From Chloroflexi bacterium RBG_16_64_43 (GTDB taxonomy: Bacteria; Chloroflexota; Anaerolineae; Anaerolineales; RBG-16-64-43): a DNA stretch of 9,262 bases. The notes under the pieces were generated by a model. It saw nothing but the letters and a program-made list of their open reading frames with translations, ran no database searches and was not told where the DNA came from. The translations under genes were made by a program, and so were the position numbers. The stretch spans positions 1 to 9,262 of the forward strand of contig MGOA01000087.1 of NCBI GenBank assembly GCA_001796965.1, given 5' to 3'. This document shows, piece after piece, positions 6,586 to 9,262 of the stretch (position 1 is the first letter of the stretch; every line of letters begins with the position of its first letter).

Positions 6586-7653
6586 TCAACGCCCGGCGCC
6601 TGCCAGACGCGACTTGAGCTCGGCAATCGAGGCCACCGGCGTCGGATCAATGCCGTAGGCCATGGCCAGATAGAAGGCCGAGTAGTCGCCGAAATGCAGC
6701 GCGGTGAGCATGTGCGCCAGCACGCTCGGCCCCGAGGCTTGGTACTCGTCCGTGTTGAATCCCTGGAGCATGAACAGCTCGCGCGTGATGCGCGTGCGCA
6801 AATCGTTGCGCTCATGCGCCAGCGACGAGCGCAGGAAGATGAGTGAGTAACGGTTGGTCAATTCCTCCGGCTGCAGCGTGCCGGCCACCGTGTTGTGGTT
6901 GAGCTCGGGCAGCTCCTCATACTGCGCCCATGCCTTCCCGATCTCCGCGATCTGCGTCTTCCAACGGCGGGCAACGGGCGCCAGATGGTCGGATCCGTAG
7001 ACCGCGACCCAGCGTCCCATCCATTGCCCGCCCATGCGTTTCGCAGGGTTGTGGACCACGGGAATATCCGCGCGCAAGTGCGCTTGCTGGTCGCGCATCG
7101 CGCTCAACGCAGCGGCGAGTTCCGCCGAGGGGTCGGGCATCAGCCCAAGGCGGGTGAGGCAGGCCATGGGTAAAAGGAAGAGAAACCCAACGGCCGCGCG
7201 AGGCTGGGCGCGAAAGGTGAATTGCCACAGCGGCAGCGAGGCCGCTTGCGCCTCGGCGGCAATCTGCCCGCCGGAGGTGATCGCCAGCACCGGCAAGCCA
7301 CGGCGGCGCGCCTCGGAATACGCCGAAAGCGCCTCCTCGGTATCACCCGAGTGCGAGGCGACGATGACCAGTGTATCGCGGCCGCGAGCCCAGGCTGGCA
7401 GCCCATAGTTGCGCCACACTGTCACCGGAGCCGTTCCGAGGTGGTCGGCATACGCGGCCAGCAGCGCGCCGCCGATGCCCGAGCCGCCCATGCCGGCCAG
7501 CAGGACGTGGCGAATCCCACCGCCGGTCATTTCAAACGGAAACTTGGCCCCGGCTTGCCACGCGCTCTCGAGCTGGTCGGGCAATCGGTCGATGAAACCG
7601 AGCATTTCACCCGCGTCGAGTTCTTTCATCCGCGGTAGGTCGTCGAGGTTCAT
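6586..7653 (-). CDS. Bifunctional phosphoglucose/phosphomannose isomerase (SIS domain)
   Basis: 355 residues, matching the archaeal/bacterial PGI/PMI family (TIGR02128 type), which interconverts fructose-6-phosphate with glucose-6-phosphate and mannose-6-phosphate in the cytosol. Two SIS folds are visible. The first has GMGGSGIGG (54-62) and SHSGDTEEAL (100-109), the latter the phosphate-binding loop. The second contains VAVYGSDHLAPVARRWKTQIAE (216-237) and PELNHN (249-254), whose Glu corresponds to the proposed isomerisation base; HFGDYSAFYLAMAYGIDPTPV (320-340) and IAELKSRL (343-350) are the typical end of the family. The start ATG is preceded by AGGAGG and overlaps the rsmI stop as ATGA, so the two genes are co-transcribed and probably translationally coupled. 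A single-activity glucose-6-phosphate isomerase is the main alternative. Confidence 0.92.
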   Translation of the reverse strand: MNLDDLPRMKELDAGEMLGFIDRLPDQLESAWQAGAKFPFEMTGGGIRHVLLAGMGGSGIGGALLAAYADHLGTAPVTVWRNYGLPAWARGRDTLVIVASHSGDTEEALSAYSEARRRGLPVLAITSGGQIAAEAQAASLPLWQFTFRAQPRAAVGFLFLLPMACLTRLGLMPDPSAELAAALSAMRDQQAHLRADIPVVHNPAKRMGGQWMGRWVAVYGSDHLAPVARRWKTQIAEIGKAWAQYEELPELNHNTVAGTLQPEELTNRYSLIFLRSSLAHERNDLRTRITRELFMLQGFNTDEYQASGPSVLAHMLTALHFGDYSAFYLAMAYGIDPTPVASIAELKSRLAGAGR

Positions 7654-8519
7654 CTGCCCTCCTGCGCCTTGGCGGTGCGCTTGCCCGGCCCGGGCCGTGC
7701 CTCGGCTGTCGCCAGGCGATAGACGGTGCGTCGGGTCCAGCCGGATTCGTGTGCCACTTCGGCCGCCGCATGCGTGGCGGTCTCACCGGCGGCCACTCGT
7801 GCCTGCACCTCTTTGCGCACGCGCGATTCGTCCCAGGCCGTGGGAACCGCCGGCGGCGCGCCCGCAATGACCAGCGTCACCTCGCCGCGCGGCGCATGGC
7901 GCTCGAAGTGCTCCAGCACTTCGCTCACCCGGCCGCGGAGGATTTCCTCGTGCAGCTTGGTGAGTTCGCGCGCCACCGCCATCTGCCGATTGCCCAGCAC
8001 GTCACGAACATCGCCAAGCGCCGCAAGCAGGCGGTGGGGGGCCTCGAGTGCCACCAGCGTAGCCTGCAGGGCTGCCACGCCCGCCAATTGGCCCCGCCGC
8101 GCGGCTGCGCGCCGCTCGAGATAGCCCATGTAGAAGAAGCGGTCGGTGGGTAATCCGGATGAGACCAGAGCAGCGATTGGTGCACTCGGTCCGGGTACCG
8201 GCGTCACCATGTGACCCGCGCCCAGCGCGGCGCGCACCAGCTCATAGCCCGGGTCGTTCAACCCGGGGGTACCTGCGTCGCTCACCAACGCCACGTCTGC
8301 GCGCGCCAGAGCTGACAGCACCGCCGCCAGGCGGGTGAGCTTGTTGTGCTCGTGATATGCGGTGAGTGGCGTGTGCAGGTCGAAGTGCGAGAGCAGCTTG
8401 CGTGTCTGGCGGGTATCCTCCGCGGCCACCAAGGAGACCTCGCGCAGCACGCGCAGGGCGCGCGGGCTGATATCTTCGAGATTACCGATGGGGGTGGCGA
8501 CGAGGAAGAGCGTGCCCAT
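7650..8519 (-). CDS. rsmI: 16S rRNA (cytidine(1402)-2'-O)-methyltransferase
   Basis: The enzyme uses S-adenosylmethionine to methylate the ribose of C1402 in 16S rRNA, near the decoding centre. The 289-residue protein has the full tetrapyrrole-methylase-fold signature set: VATPIGNLEDI (7-17), AAEDTR (32-37), SDAGTPGLNDPG (80-91), VPGPSA (108-113), SSGLP (120-124), RELTKLHEE (184-192) and RGEVTLVI (211-218). It ends with a Lys/Arg-rich tail (about 232-285) like the C-terminal helical extension of the family. The frame is open 18 codons further upstream, but the family begins at MGTLFLVATPIGN, so the ATG at 8519-8517 is chosen. A TACAAT -10 lies 10 bases before it and no Shine-Dalgarno is present, suggesting leaderless translation. 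First gene of the rsmI-isomerase pair, divergent from the Fur-family gene. Confidence 0.95.
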   Translation of the reverse strand: MGTLFLVATPIGNLEDISPRALRVLREVSLVAAEDTRQTRKLLSHFDLHTPLTAYHEHNKLTRLAAVLSALARADVALVSDAGTPGLNDPGYELVRAALGAGHMVTPVPGPSAPIAALVSSGLPTDRFFYMGYLERRAAARRGQLAGVAALQATLVALEAPHRLLAALGDVRDVLGNRQMAVARELTKLHEEILRGRVSEVLEHFERHAPRGEVTLVIAGAPPAVPTAWDESRVRKEVQARVAAGETATHAAAEVAHESGWTRRTVYRLATAEARPGPGKRTAKAQEGR

Positions 8520-8529
8520 TGCGGCCCGG

Positions 8530-8538
8530 ATTGTAGCA
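8530..8538 (-). promoter_or_regulatory. Candidate extended -10 promoter of rsmI
   Basis: On the minus strand TGC-TACAAT (8538-8530) is an extended -10 with five of six consensus bases; the -35 region is poor (GGCGGT at 17 bases). It predicts a start around 8519-8523, at or within four bases of the rsmI ATG. An 8-bp palindrome CACCGGTG (8539-8546) lies directly upstream. Confidence 0.5.
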
Positions 8539-8600
8539 CACCGGTGCTGTCTACCGCCCGCGCCATGACGCATATCACCCGCCGAGCGGGATGCATGTCA

Positions 8601-8630
8601 CTGACCCGGCGCGCGGGAGTGGGCTAACAT
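8601..8630 (+). promoter_or_regulatory. Candidate promoter of fur-family gene
   Basis: CTGACC (8601-8606, four of six to TTGACA) and TAACAT (8625-8630) are 18 bases apart. The predicted start near 8637 falls inside the TTGCAA repeat, so a bound repressor would cover the start site. Confidence 0.4.
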
Positions 8631-8632
8631 TA

Positions 8633-8649
8633 TTGCAAGTAATTTGCAA
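8633..8649 (+). promoter_or_regulatory. TTGCAA-N5-TTGCAA operator, Nur/Fur-family type
   Basis: Two exact copies of the palindromic hexamer TTGCAA are separated by GTAAT, in an AT-rich island within GC-rich surroundings, 12 bases before the ATG of the Fur-family gene. From memory, this is the consensus described for the Nur box (nickel-responsive Fur-family repressor of Streptomyces). Placement over the start site suggests autoregulated repression of the regulator and the downstream feoA. Confidence 0.65.
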
Positions 8650-8661
8650 ATAGGGGCGCCC

Positions 8662-9123
8662 ATGACCGACTTGCTGGACCGAGCTCGCGCGCGCGTGCGC
8701 GCCGCGGGCGGACGCATGACCGGGCAACGCCGGCTGATCCTGGAAACGTTGACCGCTTTGCCGGCCCACCCGACGGCCGAGGAGGTGCACGCGCGCGCCG
8801 CGCGCCGCGACTCGGCCCTCAACCTCTCCACCGTGTATCGCACCCTGCATTGGCTCGAGGCGGAAGGCCTGGTCGAGCCGCGCCGCTTTCGCGGCCATGG
8901 GCGTCACGATCATTTCGACCTGGCCGGCGCCCACGGGCAGCATCACTTCCTGTGCACGAAGTGCCAAAGGGTTCTGGAGTTCGATGAGCCGCAGGTGGAG
9001 GCGGTTGCCCGCGGCTACGCGCGGCGGCATGCGGTCAAAGTCCACGAAGCGTCGCTCGTCCTCTACGGGCTGTGTGCGGAATGTGCGGCCCGGCGGGCCC
9101 CGGTTCGCGGGGGCAGTGCATGA
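8662..9123 (+). CDS. Fur-family metal-dependent transcriptional regulator
   Basis: 153 residues, the usual length of Fur/Zur/PerR/Nur proteins. The N-terminal winged helix includes TGQRRLILETL (20-30) and the recognition helix STVYRTLHWLEAEGLV (56-71). The C-terminal dimerisation and metal domain has HDHF (82-85), HGQHHFLCTKC (91-101) and LYGLCAEC (134-141). C98/C101 and C138/C141 form the classic structural Zn Cys4 site. H82, H84, H91, H94, H95 and H129, with H36 or H43, are candidate regulatory metal ligands. The ATG start has AGGGG five bases upstream; a TTG in frame 18 bases earlier lies within the operator and is not favoured. The gene is followed by feoA with an ATGA overlap. Sequence alone does not separate iron (Fur) from nickel (Nur) sensing: the neighbour argues for iron, the operator for Nur. 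Confidence 0.93.
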   Translation: MTDLLDRARARVRAAGGRMTGQRRLILETLTALPAHPTAEEVHARAARRDSALNLSTVYRTLHWLEAEGLVEPRRFRGHGRHDHFDLAGAHGQHHFLCTKCQRVLEFDEPQVEAVARGYARRHAVKVHEASLVLYGLCAECAARRAPVRGGSA

Positions 9124-9262
9124 CGCCGCCTCGGGCACCCGCCGAGATACTGCTCAGCCAGCTCGCGGTCGGTCAGACGGCCCGGGTTCTCGGGCTGGAT
9201 GGGGGTCGCGCGGTCGGCGAACGCCTGGCGGAGTTTGGTCTTGTCCCAGCGGCATGCGTTTC
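9120..9262 (+). CDS. feoA: FeoA-like ferrous iron transport protein, start only
   Basis: 47 codons are visible before the right edge. LLSQLAVGQTARVLGLDGG (11-29) followed by GERLAEFGLVPAACV (33-47) is the beginning of the small SH3-like FeoA domain, whose usual pattern is L-x2-L-x2-G-x3-V, a short loop, then RLxELGLxPG. FeoA is a cytosolic partner of the FeoB Fe(II) permease. The ATG overlaps the TGA of the regulator gene (ATGA) and GGGGG stands upstream, so the pair is probably one transcript under the TTGCAA operator. A FeoA domain within another protein cannot be excluded because the rest is missing. Confidence 0.8.
   Translation, partial: MTPPRAPAEILLSQLAVGQTARVLGLDGGRAVGERLAEFGLVPAACV

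Noticed and set aside
8520..8573. 18-codon N-terminal extension of rsmI
   Set aside because: It would run through the predicted -10 element, and the family begins at MGTLFLVATPIGN.
8644..8661. TTG start for the Fur-family gene
   Set aside because: The TTG is part of the second TTGCAA operator half; the ATG at 8662 has a proper Shine-Dalgarno and fits family length.

Overview
The window is GC-rich bacterial chromosomal DNA, by eye about 60-65 % G+C. It carries ordinary housekeeping genes and one unusual metabolic operon, with no phage, IS or plasmid signature. The gene mix (an archaeal/Chloroflexi-type SIS-domain phosphoglucose/phosphomannose isomerase, a glutamate-cysteine-ligase-like protein and a small four-helix membrane protein) suggests a Chloroflexota member such as an Anaerolineae-like lineage. 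That placement is inferred from remembered family resemblance and is of low confidence.

Left part (5.7 kb to 1, minus strand): one tightly packed operon. A promoter-like site near 5650 is followed by a roughly 180-nt leader that contains a possible 30-codon leader peptide and a perfect 11-bp hairpin with a T-rich tail, together resembling a transcription attenuator. Then come a fold-type-I PLP aminotransferase (5458-4151), a 952-residue fusion of a glutamate-cysteine-ligase-like carboxylate-amine ligase with an M20 zinc peptidase (4170-1312), and ATP-dependent PEP carboxykinase pckA (1302 to beyond the left edge). The first two genes overlap by 20 nt. The Shine-Dalgarno of pckA overlaps the stop codon of the fusion gene. 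Ligase, peptidase and aminotransferase together could form a pathway in which a gamma-glutamyl (or similar) group is added, the intermediate is transaminated, and the group is removed. PEPCK would link it to oxaloacetate/PEP. This pathway is inference.

Middle (5.7-6.6 kb): a stretch without recognised features (about 5665-5906), a small membrane protein of unknown function (minus), and tRNA-Ser(GGA) on the plus strand with its own terminator. The tRNA and the membrane protein diverge from a shared TATA core.

Right part (6.6-9.26 kb): a two-gene minus-strand operon, rsmI then a phosphoglucose/phosphomannose isomerase, joined by an ATGA overlap; rsmI appears leaderless. Divergent from it is a Fur-family regulator followed, again with an ATGA overlap, by the start of feoA, cut by the right edge. 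The regulator is preceded by TTGCAA-N5-TTGCAA, which matches the operator I recall for the nickel regulator Nur. That is unexpected in front of a ferrous-iron transport gene.
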